A program made the position numbers and the translations under genes. The notes under the pieces are model-generated. The model saw only the letters and a program-made list of their open reading frames with translations, was not told the origin of the DNA and did no database searches. Shown in pieces: positions 34,862 to 43,959 of a DNA stretch of 64,000 nt. The DNA is from Kiritimatiellia bacterium. GTDB lineage: Bacteria; Verrucomicrobiota; Kiritimatiellia; UBA8416; YA12-FULL-48-11. Location of the stretch: positions 513,005 to 577,004 of the forward strand of contig JAQUPZ010000002.1 in assembly GCA_028716365.1 (NCBI GenBank), written 5' to 3'. The stretch's first letter is position 1. The number at the start of each line of letters is the position of its first letter.

Positions 34862-36244
34862 ATGAAGAGCAAGACTCAAATCTGGTTGATCGCCGGGCGA
34901 GTAATCCTTGCCTTGTGCATTCTGTTTATTCATGTGACGCTGGCAGTCGAAACTCAGGATGTAAATAACTCGTATCCAGTAAAACCTGGTCAAACAGGGA
35001 AAGTTACCTGTAAGAATAATCCGGATATTAAATATGAAATATTCCTGCCAGGTTCTTATAGCGATAATCGTCTACTGCCTATCCTGTACACTTTCAGCCC
35101 GGTCGGCGGGGGGATGGTCGGTACTTTCAGGGAGCTTGCGGAAAAACGTGAAATTATAACCGTCGGCGTCTTGGGCTCCAAGAATAATCTCCCCACACAC
35201 AAGACGCATCCGGAAACATATGCGATTGTTGCTGATATTCATGCACGTGTTCGATTTGATCCCTCCCGGCAAATGGTCAGTGGCTTTTCTGGTGGCGCAT
35301 TAGTTTCCTTTAATATGGCACGAAGACATGGTTTTGATATTACTGCTGTGATTTCTATGGGCGGCTGGTTGGGGAGGCAATGGGGTGTCTGTGATTGGTA
35401 CGAACCCGGATTGTTGGTGGTAAGATTGACTGGAGATACTGACAAAGGAACCAATCATCACTTACAATGGGATCGTGACTTCCTTATGCGGCATCAAGTA
35501 TTACTCAAGGACATCTCTTACAAAGGCGGACATTCCGTCCCATCCAAGAATGTAATAGATGAAGCCTTGAATTGGATATTGGGCCAGCTTCCGCAAAGCT
35601 CCATTGAAGACATGCAAAAAGCGGAAGCTTGGATCAATAATGAAACCAATAGGGCAACAACTCCACAACTTAATACATTACTGTTCCAGCGTTGTCTGAC
35701 GGTTTTGGAGGAAAAACCGCGTTCATGCATGGCCTTTCAGGCCCAAAAAAAGATCTACGAATTCATGGACAATGGTTCAATGTTCTCCCAGGTTGATGTG
35801 GGTAGACTTAAAACAAGACACGACTTTTCTAATTATTTCGGATTCATGGCGTACGGCGCCACAATGGCAGGAAACGCGACCAGATTTAAAGCGGCATATT
35901 CCTGTCTGTATAGTTTAAACTGGAAACAACCTGACTGGTTCAAGGATATGATTCTGATAGAGCTCTTTTCTCCTAACAGCGACAAAGTTGATATTAAAGA
36001 TGCGTTAAATCGGATTAAGACAGCAGCCGGCAAGCATAAGGATGATGGTGTGCTGTCATTGTTATTAACAGCTGCTTTTTTCAAGGAAGGTGACAAGGTT
36101 TCTGCTAAAGCGCAATATTCCTTAATCGATAAAACTTCTATTCCTAAGAAGTTTTTGACTGCCTACGAAAATATCGGGAAGGCTATTAAGTCCGACGGTA
36201 CCCTTAATCATGAAGTATGGCTCAAATGTATTGCCGGCTTGTAA
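34862..36244 (+). CDS. Secreted alpha/beta-hydrolase-like protein with helical C-terminal domain
   Basis: About 460 residues from the ATG at 34862, with GGAG 9 nt upstream. A signal peptide (about 8-26) is followed by an esterase/depolymerase-like alpha/beta hydrolase domain. It has VSGFSGGALVSFNMARRHG (nucleophile Ser in GFSGG), GDTDKGTNHH and GGHSVPSKNVIDEALNWI (likely Asp and His). The C-terminal half (about 255-460) is helical and unrecognised. The substrate is unknown. A GTTGGCA box at 36275-36281 after the gene may be the right end of a decayed attC site. Confidence 0.7.
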   Translation: MKSKTQIWLIAGRVILALCILFIHVTLAVETQDVNNSYPVKPGQTGKVTCKNNPDIKYEIFLPGSYSDNRLLPILYTFSPVGGGMVGTFRELAEKREIITVGVLGSKNNLPTHKTHPETYAIVADIHARVRFDPSRQMVSGFSGGALVSFNMARRHGFDITAVISMGGWLGRQWGVCDWYEPGLLVVRLTGDTDKGTNHHLQWDRDFLMRHQVLLKDISYKGGHSVPSKNVIDEALNWILGQLPQSSIEDMQKAEAWINNETNRATTPQLNTLLFQRCLTVLEEKPRSCMAFQAQKKIYEFMDNGSMFSQVDVGRLKTRHDFSNYFGFMAYGATMAGNATRFKAAYSCLYSLNWKQPDWFKDMILIELFSPNSDKVDIKDALNRIKTAAGKHKDDGVLSLLLTAAFFKEGDKVSAKAQYSLIDKTSIPKKFLTAYENIGKAIKSDGTLNHEVWLKCIAGL

Positions 36245-36297
36245 GGCAAATGACAAGGTTTGAATGATCTAGTCGTTGGCAATAAAGGAGAAATGAA

Positions 36298-36579
36298 ATG
36301 AAGAACAAAGCAGTAGTGTCGGTTATTACATGTCTCGTCATTGGCGCAGTTGTCTGCGCATCGCTTGCCCTGGCCCAGGGCAGAATGCAACCCAGGCAGG
36401 ATTTCTCGAAACTCAAGGTCATAACTTACACTTCCGGATTGACTGGATTCTTTGACCCTGACACGGGCAAACTATATATTTATGACTTGAACACACAACA
36501 ATGTTTTGCAATACGACAACTCGTCACACTTGGCGAACCAATGGAAAAGGTAAAAAACAGGCAATCTATATCGTTATAA
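36298..36579 (+). CDS. Small exported protein, unknown
   Basis: The 93-residue protein has a signal peptide (about 5-27, ALAQ cleavage) followed by TSGLTGFFDPDTGKLYIYDLNTQQCFAIRQL, a short segment that looks like one propeller or beta-hairpin unit. AAAGGAG precedes the ATG. It sits at the right end of the cassette-type region. The family is not recognised. Confidence 0.6.
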   Translation: MKNKAVVSVITCLVIGAVVCASLALAQGRMQPRQDFSKLKVITYTSGLTGFFDPDTGKLYIYDLNTQQCFAIRQLVTLGEPMEKVKNRQSISL

Positions 36580-36584
36580 CTCAA

Positions 36585-37025
36585 ATGAATGACAAGGAAA
36601 CACTCCCTGAATCAACATGCGGCAACATACGACTTCAGCGGATAATACTTCGCATAGCCGCAATCGTGCAGTTCACCGCGCTCCCAGGAGTGATTTTGCC
36701 ACGTCAAGCCGTCGAAAAGCTCTCGTGGTTGATGGGCCTGGGTCAGCCACCTATGGGGCAATTACTGATCTATATGGCAGGCGGCTGTGCCTTTGTCTAC
36801 CTGGCGGAGGGAGTGCTGCTTTGGATGCTGTCCAATGATGTCGTGCGTTACCGCCCGCTCGTGATCGCCAGCGCGTGGATTTATTTGGCCGGTTGCCCGG
36901 CATTCCTGTGGATCGATTCCCAAGCCGGGCTGCCTAATTGGTGGACTGCAATGGACAGCCTGAGCTGCCTGATTTTTGGAGCCGCTCTCTTATGGGCCTG
37001 TTACCCGGGCAAGCGCCGGGCGTGA
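36585..37025 (+). CDS. Four-helix membrane protein, unknown
   Basis: About 146 residues from the ATG at 36585; the frame is open upstream to 36501 but overlaps the previous gene. Hydrophobic segments at about 19-35, 52-76, 83-102 and 121-138 suggest a polytopic inner-membrane protein. The start lies 6 nt after the previous stop. It is the last + strand gene before the convergent rhamnose-type operon. Confidence 0.55.
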   Translation: MNDKETLPESTCGNIRLQRIILRIAAIVQFTALPGVILPRQAVEKLSWLMGLGQPPMGQLLIYMAGGCAFVYLAEGVLLWMLSNDVVRYRPLVIASAWIYLAGCPAFLWIDSQAGLPNWWTAMDSLSCLIFGAALLWACYPGKRRA

Positions 37026-37055
37026 TGTGGTAACGGTAAAATTTCCAGAGTTTAA

Positions 37056-38726
37056 TCAGTACTTGAAGCAGCTTCCGCCGATATATTCGCGCAGAATCGA
37101 ATTTCGCGGCACAACACGGTCCGATGCCGCCAGGAAATTCACGAGAAATTCCGACAGTCTCCTGGACTCCGCATATTCGACATTTGACGGCTTGACCTCC
37201 ATGAGCAAAGGTTCAACAAGAGGTTTAAGCACGGCCAACTCATAATCCAGCGCGGAATTGAATGTCGCATCAGCTTCGCGCTGGAAAGGAAATATCCACG
37301 CCTTCTCCCCTCGCCTGACCGACGGCCATAACTGCAGGGTCTCAAGTGCCGAGTGTCCCCGGAACTTGTTGTCCCGGACCATCCTTCTCATCAGCCTGTT
37401 GTCCGTCGTGGATATTCTATTGTTGGAATCGAGATTCAACTGGGTAAGCGCGCTCACGTAAATCTTGAACTTGTTTTCCGCTGGAATCATGTGCGTCAAC
37501 CTGGGGTTCAGACCGTGTATGCCTTCAATAATGATGATCTGATCTTCTGCAATTTTCAGCTTTTCACCCCGGTATTCGCGGCGCTTTTCCTCAAAATTAA
37601 AGACAGGGAGTTCAATCTGCCTGCCTTCAACAAGCGCAAGCAGGTCCTTGTTGAACAGGTCAATGTCCACTGCTTCGATATGCTCGTAATCAAGCTTACC
37701 CTCCTCGTCCCGCGGGTTCTTGTCATGGCCGACAAAATATGAATCCACAGAAATGGTCACAGGACGAAGGCCATTCACTTTAAGATGCGTCGTGAGCCGC
37801 TTGGCAAAAGTTGTCTTACCGGAAGACGAAGGGCCGGCAATCAATACCAGTTTGATCTTCTTCGAGCCACCGGAAATCGTGTCGGCAATCTTTGAAACTT
37901 TCTTCTCATGAAGTCCCTCGGATGTCAGGATAAAATCTTCTATTTCGTTTCCTGCAATAATCTCGTTCAGACGGCCAACCGTGTTGACGCCAAGCGCCCG
38001 CCCCCATTGCTTATGTTCCTGGAAAATCTGAAAGAGGTGAGGCTGATCTTCGAAAGGAGGAATTTTCAGAGGATCGGAGCGGTCGAAAAGGTGCAGTACA
38101 AATCCTGGCTTATAGTGGATCAGCTTGAAAAGAGATAATACACCGGTTCTTGGCACAAGCGGCCCATGTGCCAGGTCGGAAAATCCTTCACAGCTGTGTA
38201 TGACTATCCGCGGAGGATTCCTGTATTTAAGAAGATTGAGACGGTCCTTCTGTCCTGCCTGTTCAAATTGCCTGACTGCATCCATGAAGGAAACCTTCTG
38301 ACGTTCAATTTCGACATCTTTTTCAACCAGATCACGCATTTTCTTTTCAATCTTTGAGAGCTGTTCCGCCGTAATTCCTTCGGGACTTTTTGCATTCTTA
38401 TGGAAACTGCAGTAGAGCCCCAATCCAAATGAGTGCTCAATGGAAAGAACCGCATCCGGATAAACGTCCCTTATGGCTTTTGCGAGAAGGAAACACAAAG
38501 ATTGTCTGTAAGTCCGCCAGCCATGAGGATCGGCAATTGCGAGGAATTTTACCGCGCTGTTGGCCGAAAGCGGATAGGACAGAGAAGACACCTCATTGTT
38601 TACCAGGGCCACGATATAAGGAAAATTTGATGGCGGAGCGTGTTGCTTGATCAGAGAACCTACGACCGTGCCGGCCGGATACTCAGCGCTGGTACCGTTC
38701 TCAAAAGTCACCGTAACTTTGTTCAT
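37056..38726 (-). CDS. TGS-domain nucleoside kinase (uridine-kinase-like)
   Basis: The 556-residue protein starts with a TGS/ubiquitin-like domain (about 1-65). A threonyl-tRNA-synthetase editing-like domain follows (LSIEHSFGLGLYCSF, IHSCEGFSDLAHGPLVPRTG). A phosphoribulokinase/uridine kinase domain has P-loop GPSSSGKTT at 298-306 and VDSYFVGHDKN. This architecture is found in a family annotated as nucleoside kinases in anaerobes. The ATG overlaps the URO-D stop (TAATG), so it is translationally coupled to the rhamnose-type operon, an unexpected partner. Confidence 0.85.
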   Translation of the reverse strand: MNKVTVTFENGTSAEYPAGTVVGSLIKQHAPPSNFPYIVALVNNEVSSLSYPLSANSAVKFLAIADPHGWRTYRQSLCFLLAKAIRDVYPDAVLSIEHSFGLGLYCSFHKNAKSPEGITAEQLSKIEKKMRDLVEKDVEIERQKVSFMDAVRQFEQAGQKDRLNLLKYRNPPRIVIHSCEGFSDLAHGPLVPRTGVLSLFKLIHYKPGFVLHLFDRSDPLKIPPFEDQPHLFQIFQEHKQWGRALGVNTVGRLNEIIAGNEIEDFILTSEGLHEKKVSKIADTISGGSKKIKLVLIAGPSSSGKTTFAKRLTTHLKVNGLRPVTISVDSYFVGHDKNPRDEEGKLDYEHIEAVDIDLFNKDLLALVEGRQIELPVFNFEEKRREYRGEKLKIAEDQIIIIEGIHGLNPRLTHMIPAENKFKIYVSALTQLNLDSNNRISTTDNRLMRRMVRDNKFRGHSALETLQLWPSVRRGEKAWIFPFQREADATFNSALDYELAVLKPLVEPLLMEVKPSNVEYAESRRLSEFLVNFLAASDRVVPRNSILREYIGGSCFKY

Positions 38727-39781
38727 TATTTCTGCCTTTTCCCGTAAACCCCGGATTCCTTTACCGTATCAAACATCGCCAGAACATTTTCAACCGGAGT
38801 TTCCTCCAGAATCGTATCATGACTGGCCCCGGCCACATAACCGCCGCCCGGCATCATTATTCCGAGCACTTTACGGGTCTGCTCGCGAACCGTCCCCGGA
38901 TTGCCATCTATCAGGACATGATGCGAATCTATCGCGCCGTTGAACAGTATTTTCTTGCCAAAATTCTTCTTAAGTTCTGAAAGTTCCATTCCACGACAGG
39001 AGGGCTGTACGGCATGTAACCCATCCAATCCTGCATCAATTAACTTTGGGATCAGCGGCGCAATCCCGCCACAACAATGCATCTGGACTTTGAGATTGTA
39101 GGAATGACCAAGGTCAATAAGTCGCTTAAAATGCGGCAGAAGAAATTGCCCGAAAAGCTCTGGACCCAGCAAGGGCCCTGTTTGACTGCCAAGATCATTT
39201 CCAATAAAAAATATGTCGATAGCACCGCCAGCCGCATCAAATATCCGCTGACTGACCGTGGCATAGTAATCAACCATGTACTTTATTACTGTATCAACAA
39301 GTTCCGGTTCGTCATACATTTTCATATACAGGTTTTCCATACCAAACATGTCGATAGCATCATGCCAGAATGGCGACCAGTCACCGCCAAGGATCGCATA
39401 TTGTCCGTTATAAGATTCTGCAGTGGCCTTGATTTTTGAAACATCCATCCATTTCGGATCCGGCCATGGATAATCATGGATTTCCTTGAGCGTTGCATTC
39501 GCCAAGGGATGATTAATCGGCTGGCCATAACCCAAGCCGTGCCGTTCAACACCAAAAATGGTCCGCGATGCCGCACCTTCAGAAAGAGGAAACTTCGGCC
39601 CGGCATACTCGGCAAATACGCGCCTGAAATCATCCATAAACCTGATTCTCAGCGCCTCATCATCAAGCTTTAATTCATGTTTTGCTTTTGCCCAGAATTC
39701 CTCGGAAGCACCGCACCACATAGGCACACGGTCCGGTTCATCGTGATTAAATGCCGCAAGAACTCGTTCCTTCGATGTCAT
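38726..39781 (-). CDS. URO-D-family protein (methyltransferase-like), copy 1
   Basis: About 351 residues from the ATG at 39781, which overlaps the rhaM TGA (ATGA). Motifs are MTSKERVLAAFNHDEPDRVP at the N-terminus, FFIGNDLGSQTGPLLGPELF and QMHCCGGIAPLIPKLIDAGLDG. URO-D-fold proteins with an H-x-C-G motif are related to the zinc-dependent corrinoid methyltransferases MtaA/CmuA rather than to heme synthesis. The later Cys seen in copy 2 is replaced here (FNGAID). The operon suggests a role with methylated or unusual deoxysugars, which is inference. Confidence 0.75.
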   Translation of the reverse strand: MTSKERVLAAFNHDEPDRVPMWCGASEEFWAKAKHELKLDDEALRIRFMDDFRRVFAEYAGPKFPLSEGAASRTIFGVERHGLGYGQPINHPLANATLKEIHDYPWPDPKWMDVSKIKATAESYNGQYAILGGDWSPFWHDAIDMFGMENLYMKMYDEPELVDTVIKYMVDYYATVSQRIFDAAGGAIDIFFIGNDLGSQTGPLLGPELFGQFLLPHFKRLIDLGHSYNLKVQMHCCGGIAPLIPKLIDAGLDGLHAVQPSCRGMELSELKKNFGKKILFNGAIDSHHVLIDGNPGTVREQTRKVLGIMMPGGGYVAGASHDTILEETPVENVLAMFDTVKESGVYGKRQK

Positions 39782-40116
39782 CTTGTGAAAAAAACCTCCT
39801 CCATCGTTGACCACCAGTCGCCTTTCCTGCGGTTTTTCAATGGTTTCTGACATGGCATGCAAAATGACCACCAGCGCCGGGTCTCAGGATCGGCGGCCAT
39901 TTTTGCCATATCAGCTTTGAAGTTACGTCCCACATATTCAAAGTAGCTGAAGAGATAATATTCATTCTTCCTGAACTTTTGCAGATATATTGAATAGTTG
40001 CGAATATTGCACTTCTTAATCATCCGTAGAACCGACGGCCAGACGGCCCTATGAAGCTTCTTGTATTCTTTCAACTTTCCGGCCCTGACCCCTATTACCA
40101 TTCCGTATCTTTTCAT
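39778..40116 (-). CDS. rhaM: L-rhamnose mutarotase
   Basis: The 112-residue protein is a full-length RhaM/DUF718 member: YGMVIGVRAGKLKEYKKLH, VWPSVLRMIKKCNIRNYSIYL, YYLFSYFEYVG, and RRWWSFCMPCQKPL near the C-terminus with the paired Trp. It interconverts alpha and beta L-rhamnopyranose, speeding supply to RhaA. AAGGAGG precedes the ATG. It lies between rhaT and a URO-D gene and is translationally coupled to the latter. No rhaA, rhaB or rhaD is in the window. Confidence 0.93.
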   Translation of the reverse strand: MKRYGMVIGVRAGKLKEYKKLHRAVWPSVLRMIKKCNIRNYSIYLQKFRKNEYYLFSYFEYVGRNFKADMAKMAADPETRRWWSFCMPCQKPLKNRRKGDWWSTMEEVFFTR

Positions 40117-40166
40117 TTTGAGTTTTCCTCCTTAGTTCCAGAAAAATAGTCCTTACCGCCGAAAGG

Positions 40167-41225
40167 TCAAGCCCTTTGACCACCGAGATAGTTGCCGTAG
40201 GTCAGCGCAAGAACTGCCAGCACAAGTACGGCGAGAGCAACACCAATCGTTGATTTCGTCGATCGCCTGCAGTCTTTCCACTCACGAAACAGTATGGCAA
40301 CCGCATTACTGAACAGCACCAGCATGATCATATGAATGGCCCAGCTGGTAAACTTGTATTCACCCATGCGGACATGACCAAGGTTATAGAAAAAGAACTG
40401 GCCATACCAGAGTACACCGGTGAGTGCGGCCATGCCGAAGTTCAGCGGCAAACTGGCTTTTTCCGGACCTGCGGGCAGTTCAATCAATTCGCCGAGCGTC
40501 TTGTGTTTTATGTGCAGGAACATGCAGTAGATGGCCGTGGTCACAAATGCTCCTGTATTCGCAAAAATATATACGATATTACCCCGCCAGACTCCGGCAC
40601 CGTGCGCAGATGCCACATCGGCAATCGGTTCTCCTGCTTCAAGGGCAAAACCATATACTGCCGAGAGCACACCTGCCAGCAGTGAAAGCATCAACCCTTT
40701 GAACATTGAGAATTCTGTCTTCTCATCTTTCGTCTGCAAATACATTTCCTTTAACCGTCCTGCAACACCGCACAGCGCAATGCCGACAATACCTATCACA
40801 ATTCCCGTCATGACCCATCCAGAACCTTCTTTGGAAAAACTCTGAACCAGAGTACCCCTGACCAATGGCGGAATAAGAGTTCCCAGTACACTTGAAAGAC
40901 CGACCGCAATCGCATAAGTCAGGGAGAAACCGATGTAACGGATTGAAATGTTGAAAGCCGTCCCGCCAATTCCATACGCCATGCCGAGCAGGTATGACGC
41001 AAGCATTGCCCCCCGCGGCGCTTCAGACAGTACTTCAATGATATTCGGGATCGTTAAAACCGCACCCAGGATTGGCAGCAGGAACCAGCAGAATGCCGCC
41101 TGTGTAATCCAGTAAGTCTGCCATGACCAGCGGTTGACCTTTTTTTGTGGCGCATAACAGGCTGAAGAAGATAAAGCCCCGATGGCATGCAGGAATGTTC
41201 CAAGCAGCGGATTGGCTGTTATCAT
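40167..41225 (-). CDS. rhaT: L-rhamnose-proton symporter
   Basis: The 352-residue, about ten-helix membrane protein shows the RhaT pattern: GTFLHAIGALSSSACYAPQKKV at the N-terminus and MLASYLLGMAYGIGGTAFNISIRYIGFSLTYAIAVG. A mid-protein loop contains an extracellular AHGAG-type turn. It matches the family length (344 in E. coli). It imports L-rhamnose or related 6-deoxysugars with H+. The gene lies 40 nt after the GH38-like stop and 50 nt before rhaM, consistent with one transcript. Confidence 0.9.
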   Translation of the reverse strand: MITANPLLGTFLHAIGALSSSACYAPQKKVNRWSWQTYWITQAAFCWFLLPILGAVLTIPNIIEVLSEAPRGAMLASYLLGMAYGIGGTAFNISIRYIGFSLTYAIAVGLSSVLGTLIPPLVRGTLVQSFSKEGSGWVMTGIVIGIVGIALCGVAGRLKEMYLQTKDEKTEFSMFKGLMLSLLAGVLSAVYGFALEAGEPIADVASAHGAGVWRGNIVYIFANTGAFVTTAIYCMFLHIKHKTLGELIELPAGPEKASLPLNFGMAALTGVLWYGQFFFYNLGHVRMGEYKFTSWAIHMIMLVLFSNAVAILFREWKDCRRSTKSTIGVALAVLVLAVLALTYGNYLGGQRA

Positions 41226-41265
41226 AAATTATTCCACCCTTTCTTATTTTAATCTTTCTCCAGTC

Positions 41266-43956
41266 TTACTTCCCGCGCGGTGGATGCCCCTTCACATCCG
41301 GCAAATACTGGTTAAGCGCCTCACGCTTCTGCCGCGGCACAAGTTTGTCCCATTTTGTCAGAGGTTTGATTTCAGGTACAGTCGATGCGGCCTTGAAGCG
41401 CATGGTCACAATCTGCTGGGGACGTACTGGAAATCTGTATGACTTGTTCCCGTCAAGTTTGACCGGAGATTTTCCGGCAAGATCAGTCAGTGAAGCTTGT
41501 TCATGCGGAAGATTCAAAGTAATTTCAGCCGTTCCAGCAAGACCAACACACTCTGCAAGTCTCAGTTCAATATCTCCGCCATCCCTGCGCATGCTTTCAA
41601 CAATGACATTGTCAGAAGTCTGGACAAAAGACTGACCAGCCAGGGCGGCGCAGCCGCTCACCAACGTTACAGGATTGTTGAATTCCCAGGCCATTTGAGG
41701 AATTTTTGCCGTTGTAAAATCACCCGCATGGGCCACCAGGGAATAACGCACAACATTCCTACCTGATCCGCTGAGCCATGAATTAGGATATCCGCCATAT
41801 TTATCAACAGCATTCAACAGGAATATGACCGGCATATTGCCATCTAATTCACGCCCGGAAAGCCCATTATCCAGTAATGCCATACCGGCACCTGCCATCT
41901 GGTAATGAGACCACCTGACAGCCGGCGTAATTCCCTGTGCAACGCCATAAAGTTTCGGATTGGGTTCACCCCATGCGGCATGCGAAAAACCATACGGAAT
42001 ACCGCGACGTACTTCACGGATGACAGAGGCAAGCGGGAATTCAGCCACGACAACCACCTGATTGGAAACATCGTTGAGTTCTGTTTCAAAATCAATACGG
42101 GGATAGTCGTTATAAAAGATCACTGTCCGGCACAACCTGGCCCCGCCGATAAACGCAGATTCAGTCTTAACCACTGTTGCAAGCGGGCCGCTACTGACTT
42201 TGAACTGTGGTTCGGACCGGTTCGAATCGGTGACACGTTCCCGCCCGGATCGTTCCGCCATGTGATCACCCGTACTGTGGCCCTTCTTAAGCTTCTCTGC
42301 GACGATCACATTGGCCGGACCACCAAGTATTTCGCGGCCTGATGGTTTGAGCTGAAGACTGGTCATTGCTCCAGTTTTGGTATCGAACCTGGCGCGATAA
42401 TTCTGTGTCTCGATAACCGGCGGCAATGCGATACTCTTCGATTCAGACGGCGTCTGCGAAGACAATTCAACACCCGTCACACTCACAGCCGGCAAATCAA
42501 GCCGGCAGATAAAATCCCGGCCTTCCGGCAATGCCTGGCTATCCCTGCCAATCGCCGTTTTCAATACCATGGGATCATTTCGCCGCCAGTTGAGAGGGTT
42601 AATAACTGCAATATCCTTACCCTTGCCAACCAGTGCCTTCACTGAACGTTCAATCGCGTCACGACTGATGCGCTCAACGGATTCAAAACGATCACGCGCA
42701 TCCCAGCTTTTTTCACTTTCAAACACCATGCCGCCCGCAGCACCCCAAAGCGTATTACGGTCCATGTTCAGCAGCATCTGCAGCCAGGCATGATAAAACG
42801 GCTGGACCGGGTATTTAAATTTTTTCCTGATGTTCGCGGCCGTCGAAAACATTTCCGCAGCCTGCAGTTGTTGTTCGCAATACCGATACCATGTCTTGAC
42901 CCGCGGATTCTGAATCCAGAATGCATTATATGTAAATGCCGTACCACTGCGCATTGTCGGCAGATTGATCGCGCCTGACTTGATGCCTGGAAGTACCGCA
43001 TCAAGATAACGACTCGGAGTCGAGAACTGCACTTCGAACTCCGGCGCCAGTTTCCTGAACTGTTCAAGGAAAAGCGACGGATATTCTTTGCATAACGGCG
43101 CAAGACTGTAATCACCACTGCCTCCAAAGATCAACACCGGTGCCCCTGCAGGTATACGACGCGGTACACTCCTCAGGTCACCGGCATCCGGTCTGAGTTT
43201 GTCCTTGTCAGGCGCTAACGGTTCAATACGGGCACGGACATCATCAGCCAGCTTCTGCAAATCCTTTTCCTCCAGCGGAACTTTTGCCCCGAACATCGGC
43301 CGCCATTCAAGGTAATGTCCAGGACTTAAGACAAGTATGCGAGTTCCGTCAGGTGACTCGAGCCAGTGTATCGTACTGCCTGTCGGGTTGAGCCGGCAGT
43401 AGACGAGAGCATCCAGGCCGAGCCCGGCAACTATCTGTGCCATCTGTTCATGGACTCCGGTAACATCAATCATCCAGCTGATCCGCGGACGCACACCCAT
43501 CACCTGTTCCTGCCAGCGCAGGCCTTCTATACCCATCCGTACCAGCGCCTCGCCTCCGGAAAGGTTGATTGTAGGTTCAAGAAAGAACGCATTGACCAAT
43601 TCAACACGTCCTTCACGAATGCGCTGTTTCAATTCTTCAACACGTTCCGGACGGAAATTCATGATCGCAATCATATTATTGCATTCTGACAGCGCAAAGT
43701 TGTAGTTGGAATCATCGCGCACACGGTCGAGATGGTCCAGGTATGAATTCGCACAGTAATTGCGTTCGACAGACCAGTTTGCCAGCCAGCCGCAACTGGC
43801 CGGATGGAAATTAGAAACAACAAAGACCTTCCTCTTCGCCTGTTCCTGTTTCGCGGACACAGATGAATTTTCTGCACCGGGCACACAGGTAACTGTAATA
43901 CCCGTTGCAAAACAAACGATAGCAAACAATCTCTTTGATATTTTCATGGATATCAT
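41266..43956 (-). CDS. GH38-like alpha-mannosidase-family protein with altered metal motif
   Basis: The 896-residue protein has a signal peptide (about 8-28) and a GH38-type N-terminal domain. WMIDVTGVHEQ (nucleophile Asp164) is present. Where classical members have HxHxDxGWL it reads FHPASCGWL (50-58), so by alignment at GWL the usual first His and Asp ligands are Phe50 and Ser54. The C-terminal beta domains are typical (PRIDFETELNDVSNQVVV, GISYGFSH-like). It may act on a substrate other than mannose, or without the usual zinc. It is located with rhamnose transport genes. Confidence 0.7.
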   Translation of the reverse strand: MISMKISKRLFAIVCFATGITVTCVPGAENSSVSAKQEQAKRKVFVVSNFHPASCGWLANWSVERNYCANSYLDHLDRVRDDSNYNFALSECNNMIAIMNFRPERVEELKQRIREGRVELVNAFFLEPTINLSGGEALVRMGIEGLRWQEQVMGVRPRISWMIDVTGVHEQMAQIVAGLGLDALVYCRLNPTGSTIHWLESPDGTRILVLSPGHYLEWRPMFGAKVPLEEKDLQKLADDVRARIEPLAPDKDKLRPDAGDLRSVPRRIPAGAPVLIFGGSGDYSLAPLCKEYPSLFLEQFRKLAPEFEVQFSTPSRYLDAVLPGIKSGAINLPTMRSGTAFTYNAFWIQNPRVKTWYRYCEQQLQAAEMFSTAANIRKKFKYPVQPFYHAWLQMLLNMDRNTLWGAAGGMVFESEKSWDARDRFESVERISRDAIERSVKALVGKGKDIAVINPLNWRRNDPMVLKTAIGRDSQALPEGRDFICRLDLPAVSVTGVELSSQTPSESKSIALPPVIETQNYRARFDTKTGAMTSLQLKPSGREILGGPANVIVAEKLKKGHSTGDHMAERSGRERVTDSNRSEPQFKVSSGPLATVVKTESAFIGGARLCRTVIFYNDYPRIDFETELNDVSNQVVVVAEFPLASVIREVRRGIPYGFSHAAWGEPNPKLYGVAQGITPAVRWSHYQMAGAGMALLDNGLSGRELDGNMPVIFLLNAVDKYGGYPNSWLSGSGRNVVRYSLVAHAGDFTTAKIPQMAWEFNNPVTLVSGCAALAGQSFVQTSDNVIVESMRRDGGDIELRLAECVGLAGTAEITLNLPHEQASLTDLAGKSPVKLDGNKSYRFPVRPQQIVTMRFKAASTVPEIKPLTKWDKLVPRQKREALNQYLPDVKGHPPRGK

Positions 43957-43959
43957 GCC

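Larger units (their letters stand above)
27864..37025 (+). mobile_element. Gene-cassette cluster with attC-like sites and no integrase (CALIN-like)
   Basis: Thirteen + strand genes of unrelated function lie head to tail, mostly short. At least seven gaps contain 59-75 bp imperfect inverted repeats. These start near the stop of the preceding gene with a RYYYAAC-like box and end a few bases before the next start with a GTTRRRY-like box. Orientation is the same throughout and matches integron attC sites. Sites are clear from 28157 to 34853; beyond 35000 they are not, so the right border is uncertain. No tyrosine recombinase is encoded in the window. Confidence 0.6.
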
